Assembly: GCF_013131805.1 (NCBI RefSeq)
Contig: NZ_JABJRC010000001.1
Location: 682,001 to 746,000 of the forward strand
Direction: 5' to 3'
DNA from: Kribbella sandramycini
GTDB lineage: Bacteria; Actinomycetota; Actinomycetes; Propionibacteriales; Kribbellaceae
Length of the DNA stretch: 64,000 nucleotides
Made by a program: the position numbers and the translations under genes. The notes below the pieces were generated by a model. That model saw only the letters and a program-made list of their open reading frames with translations, did no database searches and had not been told where the DNA came from. Of this stretch, positions 7,644 to 15,958 are shown in pieces (position 1 is the first letter of the stretch; each line of letters opens with the position of its first letter).

Positions 7644-8225
7644 TTACAGCGCGGCCAGCTCCTTGACCTGCGCCGCGCGGCTGACGGCGATCGCGGCGGC
7701 GAACTCCTTGGTCCGCGGGTCCTTGCCCATCTTGCCGAGGTTGCCGGCCATCACGATCGTCTCGTCGAGGTGTTCCTTGAGGTTCTTGACGAACAACTGG
7801 TCGAAGGCCGCGCCGGACGTCTTGCCGAGGGCAACGATCTCGGGCTCGGTCATCATGCCGAGCATGTCGTGCCCCTCGTGCGGGTTGCGGATCGGCAGGC
7901 CGGAGCGGGTCCGCGTCTCCTTGAGCTGCTCCAGCTCGGTGCGGTGGCCGTCGGCGACGCTGGTCGCGAAGGCGCGGATGGCGGGGTCGGACGCCTGCTG
8001 CTCGGCCATCGCGAGCACTCGGAGCAGCTGGTCGTCCATCGGGATCATCAGCTCGATCCAGGCCAGATCCTCGGAGTTGAACGACGGGTCGATCTTCAGC
8101 TCACCGGGCTGGGTGCTGGCTGGTGCGCTGGGCGTCGGGGTGGCAGCCGGCGGCGGCGCGGCCACCGTCGGGGAGCCGCAGCCGGCCAGGGCGGCGAGCA
8201 ACGCCAGGGCAGCGAGAGCTTTCAT
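7644..8225 (-). CDS. DUF305-family lipoprotein
   Basis: 193 aa. Lipoprotein signal peptide MKALAALALLAALAGC with lipobox LAGC (Cys16), a Pro/Ala/Thr-rich linker, then a DUF305 helical domain with the diagnostic segments MIPMDDQLLRVLAMA, HEGHDMLGMMTEPEI and KNLKEHLDETIVMAGNL. The His/Met-rich helices resemble ferritin-like metal-binding bundles; a metal role is inference. It is exported and anchored to the outer face of the membrane. ATG at 8225 follows GAGGAG at 9 nt; an upstream in-frame start would put 34 residues before the signal peptide and is unlikely. Confidence 0.87.
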   Translation of the reverse strand: MKALAALALLAALAGCGSPTVAAPPPAATPTPSAPASTQPGELKIDPSFNSEDLAWIELMIPMDDQLLRVLAMAEQQASDPAIRAFATSVADGHRTELEQLKETRTRSGLPIRNPHEGHDMLGMMTEPEIVALGKTSGAAFDQLFVKNLKEHLDETIVMAGNLGKMGKDPRTKEFAAAIAVSRAAQVKELAAL

Positions 8226-8334
8226 GAGCAGACTCCTCAAGACGGGGCGGTGGTCGCGAGGGGGTGCGTTGTGGTGAGGGTACCGAGCGTGCTGGACGAG
8301 GTACAGAGGGTGTCGGAAAGCCGCCACGGGCCGG

Positions 8335-9348
8335 TCAGGAGAGGCGGTTGACGATGTGCGCGAAGACGCCGGGGAGCCGGGCCGCGGCCGGAACTATGTG
8401 TGGCGCGAGCAGGCGGCGGTTACGGGCCCAGAGCAACGAAGCCGTCAGCAGGCGGCACTCACGCGACACCCGGCGCCAGGCGGCCTCGTAGTCCATCGGG
8501 CGGTCGTCGAGCAGACAGTCCACCAGTTCGGCCGACGTCCGGAGCGCTACCGCGATCCCCTCCCCTGTCAGCGCGTCGATGTACCCGGCGGCGTCCCCTA
8601 CTAGCAACACCCGACCGACCACCCGGCGGCGTACCCGCTGGCGGAGCGGACCTGCTCCCAGCACGGTCGATGCGGGCGCGGCACCCTGCAGCCGACGCTG
8701 GAGCGCCGGGAACGCCGCCAGATGTGAGTCGAAGCTCCCCTTCAGGCTGGTGAGTACTGCGACCCCGACCAGGTCGTCCGCGACGGGTGTCACGTACGCC
8801 TCCCCCAGCCGCGACCAGTAGACCTCCACCAGGTCGCTCCAGGGCACTACGTGAAAGTGCTGCCGAAGCCCGCGCCGGACAGCAGGTGTCTCCAGCCCCA
8901 GGCCGAGCTGGCGGCGGATAGGTGAGTGGAGGCCGTCGGCGGCGGCCAGATAGCGGGCGGTGTGGCCGGCGGTGGTTACGGAGGTGGGGGTTTGGGTGAT
9001 GGGGCCGGCGCGGGTGGGGATGACGGGAATGTTCAGGTCGAGCAGGCGGCTGTGGAGGGCTTGCTGGAGGGTGGTTCGGCGGGTGCCCAGACCCGAGCCG
9101 GTGCTGAAGCGGGCTTCTACGGCGTGGGTCGGGTCCAGGTAGCGGATGCCGTGGAAAGGGCGGCCGGTCAGGTCTACGCCGAGGCGGCTGAGATAGCTGA
9201 CGGCGGAGTGAGCAATGCCTTCACCGCAGGCCTTGTCGATCGGGGTACTGCGGGGTTCGAGGACCACCACGGAGAGTCCGGCGAGTTTGGCGCGGATGGC
9301 GGTGGCGGCGCCGGCCGGGCCGCAGCCTGCGACGAGGAGATCGATCAC
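8335..9348 (-). CDS. geranylgeranyl-reductase-type FAD monooxygenase of PKS cluster
   Basis: 337 aa flavoprotein. FAD-binding motif VAGCGPAGAATAI at the extreme N-terminus, CGEGI at the position typical of the geranylgeranyl reductase group, and the second FAD motif VLLVGDAAGYIDALTGEGI. Start is GTG at 9348, inside the stop of the methyltransferase gene (GTGA overlap), so it is the third gene of a translationally coupled operon PKS - methyltransferase - flavoprotein. This is the srsA-srsB-srsC order of Streptomyces griseus phenolic-lipid synthesis, where SrsC hydroxylates the ring; by analogy it may oxidise or reduce the polyketide product. A role as prenyl-chain reductase is the alternative, given the neighbouring UbiA gene. 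Confidence 0.75.
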   Translation of the reverse strand: MIDLLVAGCGPAGAATAIRAKLAGLSVVVLEPRSTPIDKACGEGIAHSAVSYLSRLGVDLTGRPFHGIRYLDPTHAVEARFSTGSGLGTRRTTLQQALHSRLLDLNIPVIPTRAGPITQTPTSVTTAGHTARYLAAADGLHSPIRRQLGLGLETPAVRRGLRQHFHVVPWSDLVEVYWSRLGEAYVTPVADDLVGVAVLTSLKGSFDSHLAAFPALQRRLQGAAPASTVLGAGPLRQRVRRRVVGRVLLVGDAAGYIDALTGEGIAVALRTSAELVDCLLDDRPMDYEAAWRRVSRECRLLTASLLWARNRRLLAPHIVPAAARLPGVFAHIVNRLS

Positions 9349-9842
9349 CGGTGGAGGGCGGCTTCTTCGGTGCGGATGCGGACGGCGAGCAGGGGGATGT
9401 TGAGCGCGGTGAAAACGAGCGCAGTGATCCATGCGCTGTGGACCAGCGGCAGTGCGAAGCCTTCGATGACGACGGCCACGTAGTTCGGGTGGTTCAGCAG
9501 CTTGTAGGGACCGCGGGCGACCAACTGCAGACCTGGGACGACGATCACCCGGGTGTTCCACTGGCGGCCTAGAACGGTGATGCACCACCAGCGCAGCGCC
9601 TGCGAGAGGAGGACCAGGGCGAACATGGTCCAACCAAGCGCAGGGACGAAGGGGCGGAAGTAGGCCTCAACGACGCAGCCGGCCAGCAGTCCGGTGTGCA
9701 GAACGACCATGAACGGGTAGTGTCCCTGGCCTGACTCCACGCCGCCCTGGGCGAAGCTCCACTTGGCGTTGCGTAGTGAGACGACCAGCTCGGCCACCCG
9801 TTCGAAGCCGACCAGCACTACGAGTACGACGTACCAGACCAT
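9345..9842 (-). CDS. isoprenylcysteine carboxyl methyltransferase-like (SrsB-type) methyltransferase
   Basis: 165 aa integral membrane protein with about four membrane segments and the C-terminal ICMT signature RGPYKLLNHPNYVAV. In type III PKS clusters such proteins are S-adenosylmethionine-dependent O-methyltransferases of alkylresorcinols (SrsB). ATG at 9842 overlaps the PKS stop (TGATG) and has GGAG 5 nt upstream; two GTG codons just upstream are alternatives. Its own stop overlaps the next gene's start. Confidence 0.83.
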   Translation of the reverse strand: MVWYVVLVVLVGFERVAELVVSLRNAKWSFAQGGVESGQGHYPFMVVLHTGLLAGCVVEAYFRPFVPALGWTMFALVLLSQALRWWCITVLGRQWNTRVIVVPGLQLVARGPYKLLNHPNYVAVVIEGFALPLVHSAWITALVFTALNIPLLAVRIRTEEAALHR

Positions 9843-10894
9843 CACCACTCCAGCAGGACGAGCTCGGAACAGAAGCCAGGGCCCATCGCCAGCAGTACGC
9901 CGGGGCCCTCACGAGCAGGATGCAGCGCCATCGTCTCACCGAGCACGTGCAGCACGGACGACGAAGACAGGTTGCCGACCGCATCGAGCGACTTCCAGGT
10001 CAGATCGAGCGCACCGGGCCGCAGGTCGAGTGTTTCGGCAACAGCCTCCAGAACCTTCGGACCGCCGGGATGGCTCACCCACGTCCCGATCTCCGGCACA
10101 GTCAGCCCGTGGTCGGCCAGAAACGCCCGTACGTCGCCGCCCAGGTACGTCCGCACCACCTCCGGTACGTCGGCGCCCAGCACGATCCGAAACCCACCGG
10201 ACCCGACGTCCCAGCCCATCACCCGCTCAGAGTCCGGATACAGCCGGCTCCGCGTCGCAACCACCGACGGACCAGCCGCAGCCGGATGCGACGACCCGGT
10301 GAGCACCACAGCGGCCGCGCCGTCCCCGAACAACGCGCCACCGACCAGATTCGGCAGCGACGAGTCGTCCCGCTGCAGTGTGAGCGAGCAGAGCTCAACA
10401 GAGAGCAGTACGGCGACCTGCGTCGGCCAGGCGAGCAGGTAGTCGTGCAGCCGGGCGATCCCGGCGGCACCGCCGACGCAGCCCAGCCCGAAGAGCGGTA
10501 GCCGCTTCACGTCCTCCCGCAGCCCCAGCCGCACCGCAACCCGCGCATCGATCGACGGCGCCGCCACCCCGGTCACCGTGGTGAACATCAATACGTCGAC
10601 GTCCGACAGCGCGAGCCCGGCGTCGGCCACCGCGCCAGCAACTGCCTCAGCGCCCAGGTCGACCGCGGTGGCGATCCAGGCGTCGTTCGCGGCCCCGAAG
10701 TCCTTCAGCACGCTGTACTGCTCCAAGGGCAGCGCCAGATGCCGCATCGAGACCCCGGCGTTCGCATGCAGCCGCTGGAGCAGGGCAGTCCCGCGGCCGT
10801 CCGGTAGACACATCGCCGCGAAGGCGTCGGTCAGCTCCGCCTGCTGATAGCGGTGCGGCGGCAACGCGGGCCGGACCGCCGCGATCCGCGTCAT
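9842..10894 (-). CDS. type III polyketide synthase
   Basis: 350 aa, chalcone/stilbene synthase superfamily. The Cys-His-Asn triad is visible: Cys139 in LFGLGCVGGAAG, His275 in WVSHPGGPK, Asn308 in AVGNLSSSSVL. It condenses an acyl starter with malonyl-CoA; clustering with SrsB- and SrsC-like genes points to alkylresorcinol- or alkylpyrone-type phenolic lipids. ATG at 10894 has no ribosome-binding site. The divergent UbiA-type gene begins only about 10-20 bp away, so each promoter must lie inside the other coding region or in an overlap. Confidence 0.9.
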   Translation of the reverse strand: MTRIAAVRPALPPHRYQQAELTDAFAAMCLPDGRGTALLQRLHANAGVSMRHLALPLEQYSVLKDFGAANDAWIATAVDLGAEAVAGAVADAGLALSDVDVLMFTTVTGVAAPSIDARVAVRLGLREDVKRLPLFGLGCVGGAAGIARLHDYLLAWPTQVAVLLSVELCSLTLQRDDSSLPNLVGGALFGDGAAAVVLTGSSHPAAAGPSVVATRSRLYPDSERVMGWDVGSGGFRIVLGADVPEVVRTYLGGDVRAFLADHGLTVPEIGTWVSHPGGPKVLEAVAETLDLRPGALDLTWKSLDAVGNLSSSSVLHVLGETMALHPAREGPGVLLAMGPGFCSELVLLEW

Positions 10895-10903
10895 CGTGCC
10901 ATC

Positions 10904-11713
10904 GTGGTGTCGGTGCGAACACTGCGTGGTCTGCTGCTGGCCTGCCACCTCGGGCCGACCGTCGCGGTGACCGCGCTCGTCACGGCTCTCGCCTGGTCCG
11001 CAGGGCGTAGTCCAGCCGGATGTCTCCTGGTCGCAGCAACGATCCTCACCGGCCACCTCTCGATCGGCTGGAGCAATGACGCGATAGATGCCGCCCGCGA
11101 CACCATTGTGAACCGGAAAGACAAGCCGGTGGTGCGCGGACTGGTGAGTCGCCGCACGCTCGCAGTCGCCGCCGGAGTCATGTTGGTCGTCACCATCCCC
11201 GTATCGCTGGCCAACGGCCTGGCGGCCGGCCTGGTGCACCTGCTGTTCATAGCGTGCGCCTGGGCCTACAACCTCGGCCTGAAGTCCACAGTGATCTCCT
11301 GGCTCCCGTACGCCGTTGCCTTCGGCGCGCTGCCCTCGTTCGTCACCCTCGGCACCACGGACACCTGGGCGCCCTGGTGGGCAACAACGGCCGGAGCACT
11401 ACTAGGCGTCGGTGCCCACCTGGCAAACGTCGCACCGGACCTCCAGGACGACCTGGCGACCGGAGTCCGCGGTTGGCCGCAACGACTAGGCTCCAACGCC
11501 CGGCTCCTCGTGCCCATCCCGCTGGCGGCCTCCGCCGCGCTCCTAACCATTCCGCCACCCGGGCCAATCGGAGTGGTCGGCTGGATAGCGCTGGTCGTCG
11601 TCGCCGGTCTGCTGGTCGTAGTGGTCGCCTGGCGGCAGGCGCCGTTCCTCCTGACGCTCGGAATCGCGGCGGTCAGTGTCGTGAGTCTGATCCTGAGCGG
11701 AACGGCGCTCTAG
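10904..11713 (+). CDS. UbiA-family prenyltransferase
   Basis: 269 aa, about eight or nine membrane helices. The first Asp-rich motif NDAIDAARD (58-66) and the second, APDLQDDLATG, are the Mg-diphosphate-binding signatures of UbiA enzymes, which attach polyprenyl chains to aromatic acceptors. Next to a type III PKS, a prenylated resorcinol or quinone is a reasonable guess. The start is uncertain: GTG at 10904, 10907 or 10913 are all in frame and none has a ribosome-binding site. Its TAG and the TAG of the convergent LysR gene share one CTAG (11710-11713). Confidence 0.85.
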   Translation: MVSVRTLRGLLLACHLGPTVAVTALVTALAWSAGRSPAGCLLVAATILTGHLSIGWSNDAIDAARDTIVNRKDKPVVRGLVSRRTLAVAAGVMLVVTIPVSLANGLAAGLVHLLFIACAWAYNLGLKSTVISWLPYAVAFGALPSFVTLGTTDTWAPWWATTAGALLGVGAHLANVAPDLQDDLATGVRGWPQRLGSNARLLVPIPLAASAALLTIPPPGPIGVVGWIALVVVAGLLVVVVAWRQAPFLLTLGIAAVSVVSLILSGTAL

Positions 11714-12582
11714 GCGGCGTCCGGCTTCAGCGGCGCGTTGCTGCCCAGAATCGCCGCAGTGAGCGCTTCGGCGGGCTCCTTGGCCGCCCGCGGGTTGGTG
11801 ATCAGCACCAGGTCGATAGCCGGCAGCTCCGGCAGCCCGGCGCTGGGCGGCGGCTCCACCAAGTCGACCGGCATCAGCGAGCGCGCGAAGATCCCGATCC
11901 CCAGCCCGGCCCGCACCGCGGCCAGTACGCCGTTCACGCCGCGCACGATGCAGGTGATCCGGCAGGACCGCCCAGCCTGCTCCAGCGTCTGCACGCCGAG
12001 CGAGCGACTCAGGCTGGGCGCCTGATACGCGACCAGCGGCACCGGACCGTCCGGAGCGATCCGAGTCCCCGCGATCCCGGCCCAAACGAGTGGGTCCCGG
12101 CGTACCAGCCGCCCGTTCGGTTCATACCCGGTGCCGACCGAGTGTTTGACATAGGCGAGATCCAGATGGCCGGACTCGACCCGCCGCAGCAGATTGGGGC
12201 TCTGCGCCACCGTCAGCTCCAGATCGATCCGCGGGTACAGCTGGCGGAAGTCGCGCAGGATGCGCGGCAACGGCGTCAGCGCCAGGTCGTCGGTGACGCC
12301 GAAGCGCAGCCGGCCGCGCAGCTCCGAGCCGGTGAAGTAGCCGGCCGCCTCCTCGTGTGCGGCCAGGATGGTCCGCGCGAACCCGGCCATCGCCTCGCCG
12401 TCCGCCGTCAGCGTGACGGTCCGGGTGTCGCGCAGGAACAGCGGCCGCCCGACGGCGCTCTCGAGTTTGCGGATGTGCTGGCTGACCGTCGGCTGCCGGA
12501 TCCCGAGCCGGTCGGCCGCCTGCGTGAAGCTGAGCGATTGGGCAACGGCCAGGAAGGTCCGCAGCTGGTCCGGGTCGTACAT
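11710..12582 (-). CDS. LysR-family transcriptional regulator
   Basis: 290 aa. N-terminal winged HTH (residues 4-62: DQLRTFLAVAQSLSFTQAA, IRQPTVSQHIRKLE) and a LysR substrate-binding domain (about 90-285). ATG at 12582 follows AGGAGGTCTATCG. It is divergent from an MFS exporter gene and its own ribosome-binding site is part of an inverted repeat, which suggests autoregulation and control of the exporter. Confidence 0.9.
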   Translation of the reverse strand: MYDPDQLRTFLAVAQSLSFTQAADRLGIRQPTVSQHIRKLESAVGRPLFLRDTRTVTLTADGEAMAGFARTILAAHEEAAGYFTGSELRGRLRFGVTDDLALTPLPRILRDFRQLYPRIDLELTVAQSPNLLRRVESGHLDLAYVKHSVGTGYEPNGRLVRRDPLVWAGIAGTRIAPDGPVPLVAYQAPSLSRSLGVQTLEQAGRSCRITCIVRGVNGVLAAVRAGLGIGIFARSLMPVDLVEPPPSAGLPELPAIDLVLITNPRAAKEPAEALTAAILGSNAPLKPDAA

Positions 12583-12590
12583 CGATAGAC

Positions 12591-12624
12591 CTCCTATAGC
12601 GCGACGCAATAAGACTAATAGGAG
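12591..12624. promoter_or_regulatory. inverted repeat, likely LysR site
   Basis: Arms CTCCTAT (12591-12597) and ATAGGAG (12618-12624), 20-bp spacer with AT-rich CTAATA. It lies between the divergent LysR and MFS genes and covers the LysR ribosome-binding site. Confidence 0.5.
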
Positions 12625-12706
12625 TAATTCGCTGTCGGAATCCAGGACCGATCGACAAGTATGGACATGTCCTCCCCTGACAACCCCACTCGCGTAGGGA
12701 ACAGCT

Positions 12707-14218
12707 TTGACCACCCGGACCAGCGGTCCCGTCCGAGAATCCGACTTCCACACCCACACCACGACATCCCGCCCCGAACCCCTCCGCCGCCCCGGGTTCC
12801 GCGACACCTTCAGCGCCCTCCAGGTGCGCAACTTCCGCCTCCTGGTCAGCGGGCTGCTGGTCAGCTCCACCGGCGGCTGGATCCAGCGCATCGCCCAGGA
12901 CTGGCTGGTCCTGACCATCACCGGCAGCGCCACCGCGGTCGGCATCACCACCGCGCTCCAGTTCCTCCCCACCCTCCTGCTCGGCCTGTACGGCGGCGTC
13001 ATCGCCGACCGGTTCCCGAAGCGGAAGATCCTGCTCGTCACCCAGATCTCGATGGGCGCCGCCGCCGGCGTCCTGGCCGTGCTCGCGTTCACCGGCCAGG
13101 TGCAGGTCTGGCAGGTCTACACGATGGCGCTCTTCCTCGGCCTGGCCACCGCCGTCGACAACCCGACCCGCCAGTCGTTCGTCACCGAGCTCGTCGGCCG
13201 GGACCGGGTCCGCAACGCGATCAGCATGGTCTCCTCGACGTTCCAGCTGGGCAGCATGATCGGCCCCGCGCTCGGCGGCGTCCTGCTCGGCTCGCTCGGC
13301 GCGGGCTGGGCGTTCGCGATCAACGCCTGCACGTTCTTCGCCTCGATCACCGCGCTGCTGCGGATGCGCGAGAGCGAGATGCCCGCGAAGAAGGCGGCCA
13401 AACAAGCCGGCCTGCGGATCCGGGACGGCCTCCGCGACGGATTGCAGTACGCGTTCCACGAGCCCGCGGTCCGCTGGGCGATCGCGCTGGTCGGCATCTA
13501 TGGCATGTTCGCGATCAGCCTGCCCGTCACCCTGACCGCGTTCGCGGACCGCGTCTTCCACACCGGCGCGACCGGGTACGGCGTCCTCAACTCGGTGGTG
13601 GCCGTCGGCGCACTGGCGGGCGCGCTGCTGTCGGCCCGGCGCGTCCGCCCGACCCGCCTGCGTAACCTGGTCGGTATCGCGGCCCTGCTCACGGTCACCG
13701 AGGTGCTGGCCGCCGTCCAGCCGTCGCTGTGGACGTTCATCCCCGTGCTGGCCGCGATGGGTATGGCGACGCTGATGTTCCTGACCGCCTGCCAGTCGAT
13801 GGTGCAGCTGACCACTCCGGACAAGCTGCGCGGCCGCGTCTCCGGTCTCTACAACCTGGTCTTCATCGGCGGCGGCGCGATCGGCGGCCCGCTGGTCGGT
13901 CTGATCGCACAGAACTTCGGCGCCCGGATCAGCCTGGCGCTCGCCGGCCTGGTCCCCGCAATCGCGACCGTGCTGATCGGCTTGCGGCTCCGCAAGGACG
14001 GCCGCTTCCGCGTCGTCGTCGTCCGGACGCGCTCGCCGTGGCACCAGGCCCCGATCCGGCTCGCGCTGCAGCAGAACACGATCCGGGTCGCCGCCCCGGC
14101 GCCGGTCGAGCCCGCGCACGAGCGCTGGCCATCCGGTGAAGTGAGCCTCGGGCAGGCTCGGCGCTGCCCGGCCGAGGGCCGGACGCGGCGCTCCCGGCTG
14201 CGGAGCGCCCGCCGCTGA
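12707..14218 (+). CDS. MFS transporter (EntS-like exporter)
   Basis: 503 aa, twelve membrane segments between about residues 45 and 420. The A-motif region reads GGVIADRFPKRKILL, and WIQRIAQDWLVL with NPTRQSFVTELV is typical of the EntS/MFS_3 exporter group. The substrate is unknown. The start TTG at 12707 follows GTAGGGAACAGC; the ATG at 12661 is out of frame. The hydrophilic C-terminal tail of about 60 residues (APAPVEPAHERWPSGE, ending in Arg-rich sequence) is unusually long. Probably controlled by the divergent LysR protein. Confidence 0.85.
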   Translation: MTTRTSGPVRESDFHTHTTTSRPEPLRRPGFRDTFSALQVRNFRLLVSGLLVSSTGGWIQRIAQDWLVLTITGSATAVGITTALQFLPTLLLGLYGGVIADRFPKRKILLVTQISMGAAAGVLAVLAFTGQVQVWQVYTMALFLGLATAVDNPTRQSFVTELVGRDRVRNAISMVSSTFQLGSMIGPALGGVLLGSLGAGWAFAINACTFFASITALLRMRESEMPAKKAAKQAGLRIRDGLRDGLQYAFHEPAVRWAIALVGIYGMFAISLPVTLTAFADRVFHTGATGYGVLNSVVAVGALAGALLSARRVRPTRLRNLVGIAALLTVTEVLAAVQPSLWTFIPVLAAMGMATLMFLTACQSMVQLTTPDKLRGRVSGLYNLVFIGGGAIGGPLVGLIAQNFGARISLALAGLVPAIATVLIGLRLRKDGRFRVVVVRTRSPWHQAPIRLALQQNTIRVAAPAPVEPAHERWPSGEVSLGQARRCPAEGRTRRSRLRSARR

Positions 14219-14220
14219 GC

Positions 14221-14264
14221 GAAGACCCCGTGGACCGCCGGCGAGAGCGGGCCACGGGGTCTTC
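14221..14264. terminator. terminator between MFS and lysyl-oxidase-like genes
   Basis: Perfect 13-bp arms GAAGACCCCGTGG and complement with an 18-nt loop, placed between two convergent stop codons; serves both strands. Confidence 0.87.
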
Positions 14265-14272
14265 TCAGCTAC

Positions 14273-15814
14273 TTACGGAGCGTCGATCACGCCGACCGGC
14301 GGCACCTTGACCGTCCGGGCGCCCTTCACACCGCCCAGCACGACCTTGCGGAGCGCGACGTTGTTCTTGGTGTTGCCCTCGAACAGCTTGCCCTCCGGGT
14401 TGGCCTTGACCTCGACGAAGTACTCGCCGTTCGGCAGGTCGGTGATGTCGAACGACTGACCCGGCTTGGTCTGGTTGTAGGTGTCACCGGATCCGACGTC
14501 CAGCACCTCGCGCACCGACAGCGACGTGTGGTCGCCGCAGGCGGTGTGCAGGTCGGTGTTCATCGGGTGCCAGTTCGCGTTCTTCACCGTGTAGTCCATC
14601 ATGTCGGTCGCGGCCAGGCAGAAGGCCTCCTTCTGGCTGCGGACGACCTCGGACTGCTTGGCGTTCAGCAGGCTGTAGCGGGCGAAATCCGTGAAGTGCC
14701 AGTGCACGTGGCCCTCCCGCGGGTCCCACTCCATCGTGCCGGTGTTCTGGTATCCGATCTCCTTACCCTTGTCGTCGTAGAAGTACTGGAACGCGTCCAT
14801 CAGGTCCTTGCCCTGCCGGCGGAAGCCATCCAGGACCAGCGGCGACGGGCCGGCGTTCCACACGGTCGCGGCGAACGCCAAGTACTCGCGGTCGGCGTCG
14901 GCTGTCCCCTCCTCGCCCTTGGTGATCGCCATCCCCCACGCGGGTACGGAGACCAGGTCCGGCTTCGGGCCCTTCGGGGTGGACGGCTTCCCGGCCGGGC
15001 GCTTGGCGTGCGGCTGCAGCGCCTTGGCCTTCGGCGCCGGGCCCTGCTTACCCTGCGCCGTCCGGCAGCCGTCGCCGTGGCCCGGGTCGCACCCGGGGTC
15101 ACCGGGGACGATGTTCACGTTCATCGTGAGCTTGGACTGGTTCGCCGGGATCTTGAACAGGTCCCGATAGGCCTTGTTGACCGTGATCAAGGCCTTGTAC
15201 TTGCCGACGGCAAGCTTGACCGGCTTGTCGTCGTACGAGAACGTGCTGGCCGACCAGCCCTTCTGCAGACCCCAGACCGCGCCGGTCGTGAACGGGTTGG
15301 AGTTGCAGTAGTCCGGGTACGGCGAGGTGGCCGGCGCGTCCGGCCGGGTCCGCGACCCGTCGCCGTTCAGGCACAGCGACTGGTCGACGTCGAGCACCTT
15401 CTTGCCCTGCGCGTCGGTCAGCGCGACGTGCAGGAACTTGCCCAGCCCGGAGAAGTCCGTGACGAGACCCTTCGGCATCGCCACCGGCTTGCCGTTCACG
15501 TACTGCTTGGCGACCACCGGCGAGTTGAAGTTCGCCCGGGTCGCCCGGACCTCGATCGGCGCGTTCCCGGCCACGACGTAGGTGCTCAGATTGAGCTGGG
15601 TGCCGTAGTCCGGATCGGCGTCCAGCGTGACCTCGGTGACCGGCGAGACCAGGGCCAGCGCGGGCCTGGCGGGCGCCGCCGTTCCTGCTGCCGTCGCGCT
15701 GGACGCCGCGAGCGCGACCAGACCGACGGCGCTCGCCGCCGCAATGGCCGTTCGCACGGCCTTGTTCGACGTGATGATGATGGAACCCCCTCCTTCATCG
15801 GGCCGGGTCCTCAC
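14273..15814 (-). CDS. secreted lysyl-oxidase-like protein
   Basis: 513 aa. Signal-peptide core TAIAAASAVGLVALAASSATA, an N-terminal beta-rich region with paired Cys residues, a Lys/Pro/Gly-rich linker (PAPKAKALQPHAKRPAGK), then a lysyl oxidase-like domain with the copper motif REGHVHWHFTDFARYSLL (His-x-His-x-His type) and conserved cysteines in EAFCLAATDMMD and HTACGDHT. Extracellular amine oxidase activity is inferred. Start choice is awkward: GTG at 15814 has GAGGG 7 nt upstream but leaves a 20-residue N-region; ATG at 15880 would lengthen it further. A stronger AGGAGGGGG lies inside the frame, 7 nt before ATC codons at 15781. Confidence 0.75.
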   Translation of the reverse strand: MRTRPDEGGGSIIITSNKAVRTAIAAASAVGLVALAASSATAAGTAAPARPALALVSPVTEVTLDADPDYGTQLNLSTYVVAGNAPIEVRATRANFNSPVVAKQYVNGKPVAMPKGLVTDFSGLGKFLHVALTDAQGKKVLDVDQSLCLNGDGSRTRPDAPATSPYPDYCNSNPFTTGAVWGLQKGWSASTFSYDDKPVKLAVGKYKALITVNKAYRDLFKIPANQSKLTMNVNIVPGDPGCDPGHGDGCRTAQGKQGPAPKAKALQPHAKRPAGKPSTPKGPKPDLVSVPAWGMAITKGEEGTADADREYLAFAATVWNAGPSPLVLDGFRRQGKDLMDAFQYFYDDKGKEIGYQNTGTMEWDPREGHVHWHFTDFARYSLLNAKQSEVVRSQKEAFCLAATDMMDYTVKNANWHPMNTDLHTACGDHTSLSVREVLDVGSGDTYNQTKPGQSFDITDLPNGEYFVEVKANPEGKLFEGNTKNNVALRKVVLGGVKGARTVKVPPVGVIDAP

Positions 15815-15921
15815 GAGCCGGCCCTCTGCGACGTAGGACGCGGGCGCCCCCGCCGGAGGTTGATCAAGAATGTGTGCCATTCGTGTCACAACCGGCACTC
15901 ACAGTCATCGGTCGCGAATAC

Positions 15922-15951
15922 TTGACGATGTAAATTAATCGACCCTACGCT
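15922..15951 (+). promoter_or_regulatory. leaderless promoter of GH27 gene
   Basis: TTGACG (15922-15927), 18-bp spacer, TACGCT (15946-15951). The -10 ends 7 nt before the GTG start at 15959, so the transcript should begin at the start codon. No ribosome-binding site is present. Confidence 0.75.
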
Positions 15952-15958
15952 CGGCCGG

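Noticed and set aside
12122..14119. Long minus-strand open frame across the MFS gene
   Set aside because: Asp/Arg/Gly-rich composition typical of antisense frames in high-GC DNA; the plus-strand MFS protein is clearly real.
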